Origin: Niebla homalea
Taxonomy: Eukaryota > Ascomycota > Lecanoromycetes > Lecanorales > Ramalinaceae
DNA: 64,000 nt
Reading direction: 5' to 3'
Assembly: GCA_019925105.1 (NCBI GenBank)
Contig: JAHGAU010000028.1
Span: forward strand, 434,001-498,000
Below are positions 43,020-53,967 of the stretch, piece by piece. How positions within the stretch are numbered: position 1 is the stretch's first letter; every line of letters starts with the position of its first letter. The position numbers were made by a program, and so were the translations under genes. The notes beneath the pieces are model-generated. The model worked only from the letters and a program-made list of their open reading frames with translations. It made no database searches and was not told the origin of the DNA.

Positions 43020-44735
43020 ATGTCCGAATCACGCCCTCCCATCAAGCTGAAGTTTGGCAAACCTGCTCCAGAGGGCAGCCCCTCGGAACCACCAGAGCCT
43101 ACTCCACCTTCAGCTACCACAAAGATTAAGCTCAAATTCGGCTCCGCCTCCAAAAAACCTGCCTCACCATCCCCAGCGATAAGCACCAATCCCGACCTCA
43201 AACCTCCACCCAAACCCTCGCGCAAACCCAAACCCACCCCTAAGAAGCGCGCTGCAGAGGCTGAACCCGCCGACTCCGATTCAGATGAGGGGGAGCCCCT
43301 CGCTACTCAGAAACGACCTCCCATCAAGAAGCTGAAACTCACTACCGGCGGAGGCTCCAAGGCGTCTACTGGCACGGGCGTTACCCCCACAGCAGCGCGT
43401 ACGCCGTCTTCCGCTGCCCCGTTCCTGAAACTCAAGAGCAGGGGCAAGAAACCACACCGACCGCTGGGCGTAGGGTATGACAGTGAAGCCTCTGATCGAG
43501 AGGATGATCCCACCATCACAGACAACTTTATACTACGCATGCAGCCTGGCGAAGATTGCGACTACCTCCGCCAAGCAGTCGCGGAACGGCGGTTCGGTCC
43601 CGTCAAGGATGGTGGGGCCGACGTGCGCATGCGATTCATTAGCAAGGAAGGGAGGAGAGCTGTAGTGATTGTGCGCGGAAGGATGTACGCGGCTGCATTG
43701 GTGGATCTGCCCTGTATCATCGAGGCCATGAAAAGTTGGGAAAAGAAAGCGTGGTGGAAGAGTGGAGATGTGTGGCAGATGCTTCTGGTTTTGGGCCAGT
43801 GTGACAACGAAGAGGAGGCCATGGCTTTTCAATTGCCTCGGGAGGTGGATGAGAAGACTTGGCAATATGCACATGGGCTGACGCCGCCAATGCGGTGGGT
43901 GCGGAAGAGAAGGTTCAGGAAGAGGATCAGTGTGCGCGCGGTGGAGGAGGATGAGCGGGAGGTCGAGCGCTTGCTGAGGATGGATGAAGAGTGTGTGCCC
44001 GGGACGAGCAGGTACAGGACTTTCGACAGCGTCGATGAGTATGATCGCGAGCAGAGCATGATGCAGGAGGAAGAGGAGGAAAGTGAAGAGGAGGATGACG
44101 AGGAACAAGATGCAGAGGGCGACGTGGACACTTCATTTGCTACTGCTGCTGGCGGGGGTACGCAGGATGCAGACGCTGCCGGTGATGTCGACTATGCAGC
44201 CCTGGAAGCGGAAATGGAGGCAGCCATGGCAGAGCAATCTGAGGACGAGAGAGTCACTGGAGCTGCTGGAGTGGGTGCTCTTACCGCGGCCCAGATTCGC
44301 ATGCCTCCCCGCGCGTCGAGTACCATTGAAAGCATCGATACCTTGAAATCTACTCCTCTCTCTACCCCTACCTCTCCCGCCATCGCCTCCATCCAAGCCC
44401 AAGAGAGCTCCCCCAATAACACAACTACTCCCAACGCCACATCCTCCGACGCTGCAGAAGAATCATCCGACGAGGACGCCTCAGACGAGGACGGGTCCGA
44501 AGCAGCCGAGGATGAAGATGCATTGGAAGCAGCGCAGGAAAAGGAACGGCAGCGGGAAGAGATCTCAGATCTTCAAGGTGCCATTGAGCGAAAGCGGCAG
44601 GAGTTGCAGAAGACGGCGAACGCGATTTTGCGCGCCAAAGTGCTGAAGAACATCCAGAGCTTGGAGGCAGATCTGGAAGTGAGGCAGCGAGCGCTGGGCG
44701 AAGAAGAAGAGGGTGACGATGGTGATGAGGAGTGA
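43020..44735 (+). CDS. TAF7: TFIID subunit TAF7 (TAFII55)
   Basis: This intron-less frame gives 571 residues. The TAFII55 N-terminal domain, at about residues 165-320, is clear: NFILRMQPGEDCDYLRQAVA, RRAVVIVRGRMYAAALVDLP, CIIEAMKSWEKKAWWKSGDV, then QMLLVLGQCDNEEEA and YAHGLTPPMRWVRKRRFR. TAF7 binds TAF1 and inhibits its acetyltransferase until initiation. The first 165 residues are basic and Pro-rich with two copies of an IKLKFG motif, and the C-terminal half has acidic runs plus a coiled coil (EKERQREEISDLQGAIERKR). Both extensions are usual in filamentous fungi. It shares its promoter region with the TAF3-like gene. Confidence 0.93.
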   Translation: MSESRPPIKLKFGKPAPEGSPSEPPEPTPPSATTKIKLKFGSASKKPASPSPAISTNPDLKPPPKPSRKPKPTPKKRAAEAEPADSDSDEGEPLATQKRPPIKKLKLTTGGGSKASTGTGVTPTAARTPSSAAPFLKLKSRGKKPHRPLGVGYDSEASDREDDPTITDNFILRMQPGEDCDYLRQAVAERRFGPVKDGGADVRMRFISKEGRRAVVIVRGRMYAAALVDLPCIIEAMKSWEKKAWWKSGDVWQMLLVLGQCDNEEEAMAFQLPREVDEKTWQYAHGLTPPMRWVRKRRFRKRISVRAVEEDEREVERLLRMDEECVPGTSRYRTFDSVDEYDREQSMMQEEEEESEEEDDEEQDAEGDVDTSFATAAGGGTQDADAAGDVDYAALEAEMEAAMAEQSEDERVTGAAGVGALTAAQIRMPPRASSTIESIDTLKSTPLSTPTSPAIASIQAQESSPNNTTTPNATSSDAAEESSDEDASDEDGSEAAEDEDALEAAQEKERQREEISDLQGAIERKRQELQKTANAILRAKVLKNIQSLEADLEVRQRALGEEEEGDDGDEE

Positions 44736-45809
44736 GCCCCGAGCTATCGCCTTTCTTCCAAGGCACGGCTGTGTGGTCTCGTGTGAACGATGCTGAACTC
44801 AGACTTTACCACTGAAACTCGGAATGGAACACCTTGTATCTTCTTGCCTATCCCCGCTACAAAGCACTCCCCCTCAGCGGACGACCTGTCATAACTACTT
44901 GGGCGACCATTGTATCATTCCAAAATACTAATGGATACAGCCCATGGCAATGCACAATCCCAACATCAAAACGTTGAAGGGCACCCTATGAATTTGAAAT
45001 GACTTCGAGGCCTGCAGATGTCTCAGCCTTAGGTAGCCCAAATTGGACCTAGATCCGGCATTTGGGACTGACGTAGCGAATCGAATTCGAGGCGCGTTTC
45101 GAAGCTCGGGTTCTCGGAGTCCCCTGATCCTGAGGCTGCAGCTCATCATCCACTCACGGAAAGTTCGTCGGTCGATCTCTGATCGTCACGTCGGACCGAC
45201 GAGGATTACCTACGGAGCGTATCGTGATTCGTGACCCTATCTTTTCTCCGATCTCATCATTATGACCTGCGCCGCAGGCTAGGAGCATTTCCAATCCACT
45301 CTTACAATATGAGCCGGGGCAATCAGGAAAGGCAAGGCAGTCGGAAAGACCAAAAGAGGGATGGCGAACATGGCACGCACATTGATATAAAGATAGGCAT
45401 AGAGTTCATGCTATCGATCAAACCTTGGACCATGTAAGTGAGGAGCATCTAGCAGTGTGCTGGAAGCTGGGGAATACCTGAAGAAGGGTGTTTCAGCAAT
45501 TGCGCTTATTGCCTAGCCAATCAGCTTTTGCGCTCCCTCTACTTTTACAACCATTGACACCACATTCTTGGGTCCGTTATCACTGTTCGTCTGTTTTAGG
45601 CAGTTCACGACTGCCAGGTGCTTCTGCTAGCGATGTGCCTTCAATACTTTAGTCATGGGCGCTTCTTTCACCCGCCTTTATTACTTTATATCTTCATGAT
45701 ACTTGTTCAGCAATCATTTACTGTCATTCTCTTTTCCGAGACATGACTATACAAAGCTTTTTTCCTGGCGACTGCAATCTGTAGAATTTGTTCATTCACT
45801 TCAGCCGCT
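44736..45809. other. Intergenic TAF7 to RGS gene
   Basis: About 1.07 kb with no supported gene; it contains the TAF7 3' UTR and the RGS-gene promoter. Small frames at 45043-45437 are unsupported. Confidence 0.5.
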
Positions 45810-47403
45810 ATGTCGCTCCTATTTTACAGAAGGCCTGACCATATACGGCGCCCACCTGGGCCCATGGATGTGATCGAGTATGAGAAGACATTGGCAAAGA
45901 AGAGCCAGCCCATACCGAAAGAACTATCCTTTGAGATGGTCGTGGGCAATCGAGCTATGCCGCCCGTGAGTGATCGTTCACTGCTCCTGTCTTGACCAAC
46001 GGCATTACGCTGATAACGACTGTAAGTGCTCTTTGAACGATTTCATGAGCTACTTGTTCTACGTCACCCACGATGCCGAGAACCTTCAATTCTATCTGTG
46101 GCTCCAATCATACACCAAACGCTTCCACCAAGTTCCCAAGAAAGACCAAGATCTTTCGCCGCCCTGGACCGGAGATGGCCAATACTTGAAGGGTGATCCA
46201 TCACAAACCGACCCAGCTTCGAGAATGAACGATAGAGCGACACGGCAGCACCTCCCGCACACAGACTACAGTGTAGACTTCGATAGGAAAAACATCCAAT
46301 TGTCGCCACTCGGGTCGAGATTATCATTTACCAGAGGTTCAATGGGCTCGCGTGGGATGAGTTCGGCCGATTATGCCAGACATCATCATGGAATGGCATG
46401 GCAGGGATGTAATACTCATCGGCTCCCTGTTGGGCGAGACTGTACTTATGAGACGTAGTCACTATCCAGCCCTTCCGCTCCGAAATCGACCGGGTCATCT
46501 CGCAGTATCTCGCTCCTGGTTCGCCTCGTGAACTCAATCTCTCCCAGAAAGACCGCACCGCATGCGTAGGTCCTCCCGGTCCTTGCTAGGCTACCCTTCT
46601 GCTAACCCTTTTCAATCTCTTTTCAGCTCCACGCCCTCCAGCATACCACCCATCCCTCCGCCCTCCAGATCCCCGCCACCTTAGCCACGCAAGATCTTCA
46701 CAACCAGTCGCACCCGAACTTCATCCACTGGTCCACCGCCAACGGCAACAAACCGCGCATCATCTTCGGCCGCGTCCTCGGCGCCCTCAACATCCTCTTC
46801 GGCTTCCTCCTCGCCATCGTCCTCGTCCTCTCGGCAAAATCCCGCTGGTGGCGGCTCTGGGCCCTACCGGCCTGGCTGCTGGGCTTCGCGTTCCTGCTGG
46901 CTGGGAGCAACGGCATCTGTCTGGTCCTCTACCTCACGCACGATCGCCACATGCGGCCCTGGGAACAATTCGAGAACGACGGCGACGGCGGATCGAACTA
47001 CTATAACAACCACGGCCTCGCCGCATGGCCGGGCAGCAGCACCAAGCAACAACAATATATCACCGACGCCGAATCCTCCGACGCCGACACCCTCGTCGCC
47101 GACGCGTCCGAGAACCTCAGCCTCCCCGCCAACGACAACGGAGCGGCGGGAAGGAAGAGAGCACAGGTCAAGCTCGAGGCGTTCGGCACCGCGAACGGGT
47201 ACGGGCACGAGGTCTGGGTGGAGAAGTACCGGGCCAAGATGATGATCCGCAAGATCTTCGATCGGACCGTCTGGGTGCAGAACGAGACGGTGCGGCTCGT
47301 GCACGATCGCGTGGCCGCGCAGGCGGTCTGCTGGGCCGTGATTGTGAGTTTGCCGCTGACGGTGCTGTTTACGGCGTTGCCGCGGGTGGGAGCCATACCG
47401 TGA
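45810..47403 (+). CDS. RAX1: RGS-domain membrane protein, Rax1-like
   Basis: Four exons (45810-45965, 46027-46408, 46453-46565, 46627-47403) sum to 476 codons (475 residues). The N-terminus SLLFYRRPDHIRRPPGPMD is typical of fungal Rax1-like proteins. An RGS fold follows: LSFEMVVGNRAMPP/CSLNDF, YLFYVTHDAENLQFYLWLQ, then QPFRSEIDRVISQYLAPGS and the last helices around LHNQSHPNFIHWST. The C-terminus has three membrane helices (LGALNILFGFLLAIVLVL, ALPAWLLGFAFLLAG, AVCWAVIVSLPLTVLFTAL). In yeast, Rax1 with Rax2 marks sites for bipolar budding; in filamentous fungi the family is linked to polarity and G-protein signalling. The third exon relies on a short 44-bp intron (GTAATA...TTATGAG) that I inferred from frame. 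Confidence 0.82.
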
Positions 47404-48566
47404 TTTGGATTCGCAAACATGATAATGAAAGATAGATGAGCCGTCGGGGGGGGTGGGGTGGGGGCGGGAGGGAGGAGGGGGCGTTATGAGGTGAACGACG
47501 AACGACTTTATGTGGGTTTCTTACTGGGGCAGGTCCCCACGCGTCAACGAAAGTTTTATTTCACTGGCTCTGATGTCGCGACTTGCATCGCTTGTTTCTG
47601 CAAGAGTCGCAATCAGCCTTGCTGTTAAGAATCCTGGCGCGACCCTTCCCTTCCACCCACTCATCTATCCGCACGCCACCACCACCACCACCACCACATC
47701 AGCCTCAGACTCCAACTCTCCTCTCCTCCTCCCGCAATGTCGCCCTGAAAATAGCGCCATATACGGCGGTCCCCACTCATCTCCAACCAAGCCAAAAATT
47801 GCAGCTGTGCCCCCTGGGATGTAAAAGCTCCGATTCTTATTACCTAGTTAAGCATTGCCATATGACGTCCGTCCCCCCGGATCTCAGTATTTTCAGCGAA
47901 TATGCTGGGGAGGGTTTCTCTTTTTGCGTTGTGTTGTATACGAAATATGCTGGACCCTTTGGAGAAATAGACCATGAATTAAATTCTGGGAGAGAAGTCG
48001 CTCGTAAAGATTGTTCTTAATTGATTTGAATTTTTTTTGATTTGTTTTTTGGGGGGGGGGTGGAGGATGTTGTAATAGTAATTAAGCGATATCATCATTG
48101 CTGCCGACGCTCTTCCTTGTAGCTATGGCGGCTTAAGGCGGCGGTGTTCTCCTCTGCGTGTTACACTAAGTAAGCACCTTTGGCGCTTGGAACTGAGATA
48201 TTCCCTTGTCCTTTTGGACGCTTGAGTTCTTGTAGGATGGATGGAGCCTTTGCTTGTTGTACATTTCTTGCCCATCAGATTTGCTAGCTACATATTATTG
48301 TCTGCTTTTTTCACAGTTCCGTTAGTGTTTGAGATTTTGTTGGGGTAGTGTGGATTGAAGCCAAATGCATTTCCTCTGTTTTGAATCATTTTCAAGCCAT
48401 TCTTTCTACATTCTGTATGGCTCGCTGATTGTACATTTCATTTGCAGCACATCAATCTCGGATGGGGTTTTCCACCTCCGTCGGTATCCTGTGGACTTTT
48501 CATATGATACAAAGCAAAAACTCCGACTCCACGTCTGGCATAAAATATCTGCTCCCTGCATATCTG
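47404..48566. other. Convergent intergenic region
   Basis: About 1.16 kb between two 3' ends. It includes a T-run followed by a run of about ten G (48028-48061) and a CCACCA repeat near 47680. No gene supported. Confidence 0.5.
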
Positions 48567-49691
48567 TCATGTCACCATCTCCCTTCCCATCCCCTCCCTT
48601 GCATACCCCGTCTTTCCCCGTAACACCCTCATCAACGGTGTCAAACACGGCACACACGCCAAGACAATACATGTCACCTCTTCCACACACGCCAGACATG
48701 TCCCCACCACGCAATCATGTGTGAAATCGCAAAAGTCGGACGACAGCGTCGAGATGATGACGCGGGCGATTGCACAGGCGCCGGCGAGCATGCCGCACGA
48801 CATGAGACCGGCGATGATCAATTTGCGCCGTCGAGGCATCGAGGATTGTGAGGGGTGGACGAGGATCGTGAGCGGGAAACAGGCCAGGGCGAAGTTGATG
48901 AGGGCAGAGACGACTGCGTGCGCGCGTGAAACCATAGTCGTTCATCAGAAGGATGTTTTTTTGTGGTGTAAGTGGCAAGCAGGGATGAGCGGGAACAGAC
49001 AAGCTGAGATAGGTATATAAGCTTACCTCCCTGCGCAATCCCAATCTTCACGCTCAACCGGCCAAACCCATCCACTATGGCCTGATCATCCCAACTCCTC
49101 GAGACTGGCCCGTACCGCCCCAACATCGTTCCCGTGGCGATCACGGTGATGATCGTCGCCAGCGCCATCATGCTGTACAGAAACCCAGAGGTGTATCTAT
49201 TGCCCGCGCGCCCGATGATCCGCAGTAAGAGCAGTGAGACAGACACCTTGCTAAAGAGCAGGCCGAAGTAGAATGTTGCAATTCCGACAACGTTCCATTT
49301 GATGAGCAGGATAATGTTGGAAGGGGGCTTGGACTGGATTTGCTGGCCGTAGCCGTGGGAGAAGACAACGCCGTAGCAAGTCGCGGAGACGATGGCGAGG
49401 ATCTGGGTATGTCAATTGTCAATTGGATTCCGTCAATGATCCTAAAAGATAGGGTATGCGGGTATGGTAGGGTATGAGGGTATGCTCAAAGGGGGTTGAT
49501 ACAAGTGATAAGGTGATTGCTGCATCGTCCCAGCCAGGGGCTCTCACAATCCGGAAGCGGACAAAGAGGCGTAGGAATACTGCGATGGCGGCCACGGCGG
49601 TCAAGGCAAGGACGAAACCGAACGAGGCTGAACCGCGATTGTCGTGTTCAACGCCTGGTCGGTGGAGGCTGGCGATGGTGTGGTTGCTCAT
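48567..49691 (-). CDS. Fungal rhodopsin-family (PTH11-type) seven-helix membrane protein
   Basis: Three exons (49691-49503, 49402-49027, 48913-48567) sum to 304 codons (303 residues). Seven hydrophobic helices can be traced: VLALTAVAAIAVFLRLFVRF, then WDDAAITLSL/ILAIVSATCY (the family's conserved DD after helix 1), FGLLFSKVSVSLLLLRII, FLYSMMALATIITVIATG, VVSALINFALACFPLTILV, RRRKLIIAGLMSCGMLAGAC, and a Cys-rich last segment CVEEVTCIVLACVPCLTPLM. This matches the large fungal rhodopsin-like family that includes PTH11-like receptors without a CFEM domain. Retinal binding is not implied. Ligand and role unknown. The C-terminus is short, lacking the usual long Ser-rich tail. Confidence 0.8.
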
Positions 49692-50790
49692 ACTGCTATC
49701 ATGATGGGAATGATGTTCAGAGAAAAAAGGTCAATTCTGAATGCAGTCGCAGAGGCGGATGGCGGGCAAGGTGACGTTCTGCATTGCCGGCTGGACGTTC
49801 GAAGACGTAGATAGGTCCACCGTGCGCACGAAGTCTATCTGCCCTGCTCCAAAGCATCTCCGAAATCTTCTGACAATCCCGAATGCGCAAGGGATTCTGT
49901 ACGGTTTACAAGATCTGTGGCGTTTTTATTCCGTTGGCGTTGCGAATGATCACTACATTCCCTGACAACGTTTCTAATATACCTGAGCTATGCTGCGAGC
50001 CGCGGTAAAGCTCTCCACACGCGAAATCTTCGAAAGATGGAATGGCCCATTACAATTTGTGGGTAGGTTTCTGTTACTCCAGCCACCTCCATGTTGAAGT
50101 CGTATGAAGCCGTCAACATTGCATACGATCAAACAGACGGTCTTAAAGACTGATAGCAGATCAAGTAAAGAGGCAAAACTTGCTGGAGCTCTTACTTGCA
50201 ACCCCCAGAAAAGTCCATCGACTGAATACAGTTGCTAGAGCAGGCCGAAGACCTACACAAGCATGTACCTATATCGGTGGTGTGCACTGCTGTCACAAGG
50301 GCAGATGTTGAAGATGGCTCACTGCCAGGATCATAGTTATAGGCTAGCAGGCTCGCAGCCGGTCACCGTGCAAGCGCTTACCGTGGTCTAGGGCGCTGAG
50401 AGAAACAGAGAAACAGAAAACCAGAGAACGGCTGCCAGGGTAGATCATTCGCATGACCTAGGAAGTCGATAGTTTACAAGGTTGGTCCGAACTGCATCAC
50501 CAAAATATGATCGAGGTGAGACGGTGGCTGTAGCCTTGTCAATAGGTCCGATAGCTTTACTCGATGTTGCGGTATTGCGTGGAGCTTCATCTGATGACTC
50601 GATGGATGTTGACTGTGGTTATTGTGAGGTGGTTGTAGTTCTGTTTGGAACACGGGCGCCAGGCCTCCGCCAATAGGGCATCTCCGGGCCTCCGTTAGTG
50701 TCTTGGCACCCTAAATTTCATCATATTCCTTTAAATTGTGTGTTTGTTTGTATCAAACATACGGATCCATACACCCAAAACTTGCCCCTC
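49692..50790. promoter_or_regulatory. Divergent intergenic region, rhodopsin-family gene and NUS1
   Basis: About 1.1 kb with promoters at both ends. The plus-strand frame at 49741-49965 and others are unsupported. No repeats seen. Confidence 0.45.
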
Positions 50791-51762
50791 ATGGTCGCAA
50801 GCAAAGAGACTGATGTCTATAGGAAAGATCAAAGCACTGAGCATCACCTCCTGTCTCCCAAAGAGCGCGAAGAGCTCATCAAACCTTACCTACCCAAAAC
50901 CCCCAAATCGAAACCGGCCAGTAAAAAACGATCTCAACCTATTCGTGGATTCCTGCGAAGCCAATTCCATCTCTTCGTCTTCACCATCCTACATCTGCTC
51001 TTCTCCATCTATGTCCGCATACGGCAGACCTATCACATCCTCTTCGACCGCGCCCTAGCCATCCTCTACTACCACCATCGAGCCCCAGAGCTCATCAAAC
51101 AAGATGTTGCAAGCTTGACGCGCATTCCTGAACATCTCAGCGTCATACTTGAGCTCCATGGAGATGAGCGGGACCAAGCCGCGCTCGAGGGTCTGATGGA
51201 CGAGGTGGCTGAAATTGCAGCCTGGTGCACCTGTGTGGGCATCTCTATGCTGAGCGTGTATGAGAGAACAGGGATATTGAAGCATTACATACCAAACACA
51301 CATCGGGCAGTTTCATCAAAGATGCATTCGTATTTTGGTGGGGGTATACCGAGCCTCCAGATTGGTGCACCCAATGTGTCGTCGTATCTCAATGGAAACG
51401 CCGCGTCGCGGACAGGTGATGCTTCATCAGGCCATCTATCCATACTGGTTCTTTCTGTCGAGGACGGTCGATCGACGCTTGTCGACCTCACCAAGACACT
51501 CACAGAGATGTCGCAGCGGAAGAAGTTGGCCCCTAGCGACGTGTCCCAAGATTTGGTCGACGCCGAGATCACGGAGAGTGTCATGGGCGAGCCTGACCTG
51601 TTGATACTGTTTGGTCAAGAAATAAAGCTGCAAGGATACCCGCCTTGGCAACTCAGATTGACGGAGATCTACCATGTGCAGGATAATAATGGAGTCGGCT
51701 ATCAAGTCTTTCTACGCGCTTTGCACAATTATTCAAAGGCGCAGATGAAGTTTGGCAGGTGA
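50791..51762 (+). CDS. NUS1: Dehydrodolichyl diphosphate synthase complex subunit Nus1 (NgBR-like)
   Basis: This single-exon frame gives 323 residues from the first ATG; the open frame extends upstream to 50698 only by a GTG. Nus1 is the non-catalytic partner of the cis-prenyltransferase Rer2/Srt1 in the ER, needed to make dolichol for N-glycosylation. One membrane helix (FHLFVFTILHLLFSIYVRI) near residue 60 is followed by a cis-prenyltransferase-like domain: LTRIPEHLSVIL, EVAEIAAWCTCVGISMLSVY, then PDLLILFGQEIKLQGYPPWQ and LTEIYHV. The catalytic Asp of the active subunit is absent, as expected. The C-terminus reads AQMKFGR, where the family's RxG-type motif lies; the motif position appears to be K-F-G. 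Confidence 0.88.
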   Translation: MVASKETDVYRKDQSTEHHLLSPKEREELIKPYLPKTPKSKPASKKRSQPIRGFLRSQFHLFVFTILHLLFSIYVRIRQTYHILFDRALAILYYHHRAPELIKQDVASLTRIPEHLSVILELHGDERDQAALEGLMDEVAEIAAWCTCVGISMLSVYERTGILKHYIPNTHRAVSSKMHSYFGGGIPSLQIGAPNVSSYLNGNAASRTGDASSGHLSILVLSVEDGRSTLVDLTKTLTEMSQRKKLAPSDVSQDLVDAEITESVMGEPDLLILFGQEIKLQGYPPWQLRLTEIYHVQDNNGVGYQVFLRALHNYSKAQMKFGR

Positions 51763-52093
51763 AATTGCTAACATCAGACTTACCAACAATGCTCTATCCT
51801 CCGTTTCTAGATACAACGTACCTGAAACAGCTGTGTGACTTCCATTCAGAGAGGACTGACGGTACTGACGCTGTCCTAAAGGGGAAGTGACGAGTCTCAT
51901 GACCTGTAAACACTCAATGCCCGCCCTTGAAAAAGTACATCTCATCCGACATTCATATCGCTTTCAGTTCGTTCGAAAGTATTCGCATTTATAACATCAA
52001 TTGAGCGTTCATTAGAGGAGCGCATTTATCAATAATCTCTAGGCTTAGCCGCCGTCCAAGGCGAACACCGGTCCGATATCCTCGGCCACAGCT
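51763..52093. other. Spacer NUS1 to the Ser/Thr-rich membrane protein
   Basis: About 330 bp, probably the NUS1 3' UTR plus the promoter of the next gene; both are on the plus strand. No further feature seen. Confidence 0.5.
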
Positions 52094-53967
52094 ATGGACT
52101 TAAACCAATCTACGACATCGATTCCAGCTGCAGAAGCGTCAGGAGCTTTTCTGAACACCTCGAGCATCGAGGGAGATTCATCCACAACGTCAACAGATCC
52201 ATCCAGTTCACCATCATCAGCAGCTCCCACTCCAGCTTCCTCAACGGATGCCTCAGTTGCAATTACCGAAAGCGTGCTTACTACACAAAGCGGCTCTCCC
52301 GCTGTTGACAGAACATATAAGAGTCCAATGCCTACCTCCGTGCCTACGACTATGATCATTGTTACTAGTATAGCCTCCTCTCCGTCGGTGACCATGTCGA
52401 CCCACATGACCGTGCCAAAGATTACCACAACCCTCCCAATGGCGGCAACACCATCTGCGACGGCAAGCTCGAAGCACCATGTTCCTTATGAGAAGCAACA
52501 CAAGGCGCAAATCATTGGGGGAGCTCTTGGCGGCGCAGCTGCTGTTCTCCTCGTCATGGGCCTTCTGTTGTGGCTGTTCCTACATCTGCGTAGAAAGTGG
52601 ATGAGTTGTAAGAAGCGATGCCAGATTCGTAGACTGAGACCCACAGACTCGAATGACAGTAAACGCTCGGGTGACTGTAATGGCGCAGACCGCTGCGTCA
52701 AGTTCATTCCCAAGAAAGTGCGATTCAGAGGAATGTGCTCGCCAAGTTGCTGTCGTCCTGGTAAGCTTGATGCTAAGGTGCCAATCGGCAGAAAGCTGAT
52801 GTGAGCACAGGCATAGGGGAGGGCGACGAATTCCTACAAGAGCTCGAGACGCATGACCCTACTGGGGCACCTCGTATTTCTCACCTACCTCATAGGCGGC
52901 CGGCAAGATATGTGTCCTTTTTTGGACACTCGGGAAATCGGGACTTTCAAACTCCTACCACCTGGCCTGAGACTGCGATCAAGGCTCAGGACTCTCGATA
53001 CGAGAAGAAAATCGGCAGACGACGTAGATTGAAAGTGTCGAATCCAGACCCGAATGCAGCCATACCCTCGGACCAAGGGTCATCGACCTCAGAGGATGCT
53101 GCAGCTGCACCAGGATTTGTGGCTGGACCAGAGTATGATCCACAAGATCCAGACGCCATCATTCCACTGAGTAAAGAGGCTTCAGCAGGCACGACAAGTT
53201 TCCACTCATTGGATTCGAATTGGGCTGCGAAAGACTCCGAATTCAAGCCATCGCCCCCAAAGCGCAAATCTCTATCACCCTTGAAGCCTGCAGTGCTTTC
53301 AAAATCCAATTCACGTCCCAAGCCGAAGAAGTCGATTTTAAAGAAGCGTCCTAAAGACGCACCGAATCATCCCGTAGATTCTATGGGTGAGACAAACGAG
53401 ATTGGAGAAGCATCATATGCATCTACCTCTGGCGAAGGTCCCTCGAAAGCCCCAAAAGATCAATTGAAATTTCCCTTTGAGGATCTTCCATCTGATGAGA
53501 GCCGCCTTGGATTCCCACAAACAGCGTCTTCGACAGCCGAGATTGGTATGTTGGATTTGAGAGTTTTGACATCGCCACAAAGGGAGACCAGCCCAATACC
53601 CAACCGGATACTCACAGAATCACCTGACCCTACGCAGACTCTCAAAGACAGCATAGATCATCGCGCCCAAGTGGGGAAACGCAATTCGGCGCTCAGAGAA
53701 TCAGCAGATAGCGAACGAGCAATGAGCGAAGACGGTAAAGGATCTGAGGCGGGTCAGGAACGCAGCGCGGATAGACAGGACAAGCCAGAATCGGCAGCTC
53801 GTTCTGAAGTTCAATGGGATGGCATTGGTGACACCGAGAGTGAGACGGAACATGAACAAGACTCCACCGAGATTCCTAGCCCAGCTAAGCAGGAGGGGTG
53901 TCCTTCTCAGAGTATCGAGATGGAGGCCAACGGTCAAGAAAGCGAACCAACTCCTGGTGGGGACTAG
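52094..53967 (+). CDS. Single-pass membrane protein, Ser/Thr-rich ectodomain, long cytoplasmic tail
   Basis: Two exons (52094-52760, 52811-53967) with a 50-bp intron (GTAAGC...GAGCACAG) give 607 residues. The first 140 residues are almost wholly Ser, Thr, Ala and Pro, as in heavily O-mannosylated ectodomains. One strong helix follows (IIGGALGGAAAVLLVMGLLL), then a basic Cys-containing juxtamembrane part (RRKWMSCKKRCQIRR) that is a palmitoylation candidate. The 400-residue tail is charged and disordered with Ser-rich runs and KKSILKKRP. The architecture resembles Wsc/Mid2-type sensors and other fungal 'TM plus disordered tail' proteins, but no WSC domain or N-terminal signal peptide is seen, so the helix may act as a signal anchor. 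No family name is assigned. Confidence 0.75.

Noticed and set aside
43307..44440. Several long antisense frames inside TAF7
   Set aside because: They overlap a confident coding region and have no domains; GC-rich codons leave antisense frames open.
50698..50790. Upstream start of NUS1
   Set aside because: The upstream codon is GTG and the added residues have no family match; the first ATG is at 50791.
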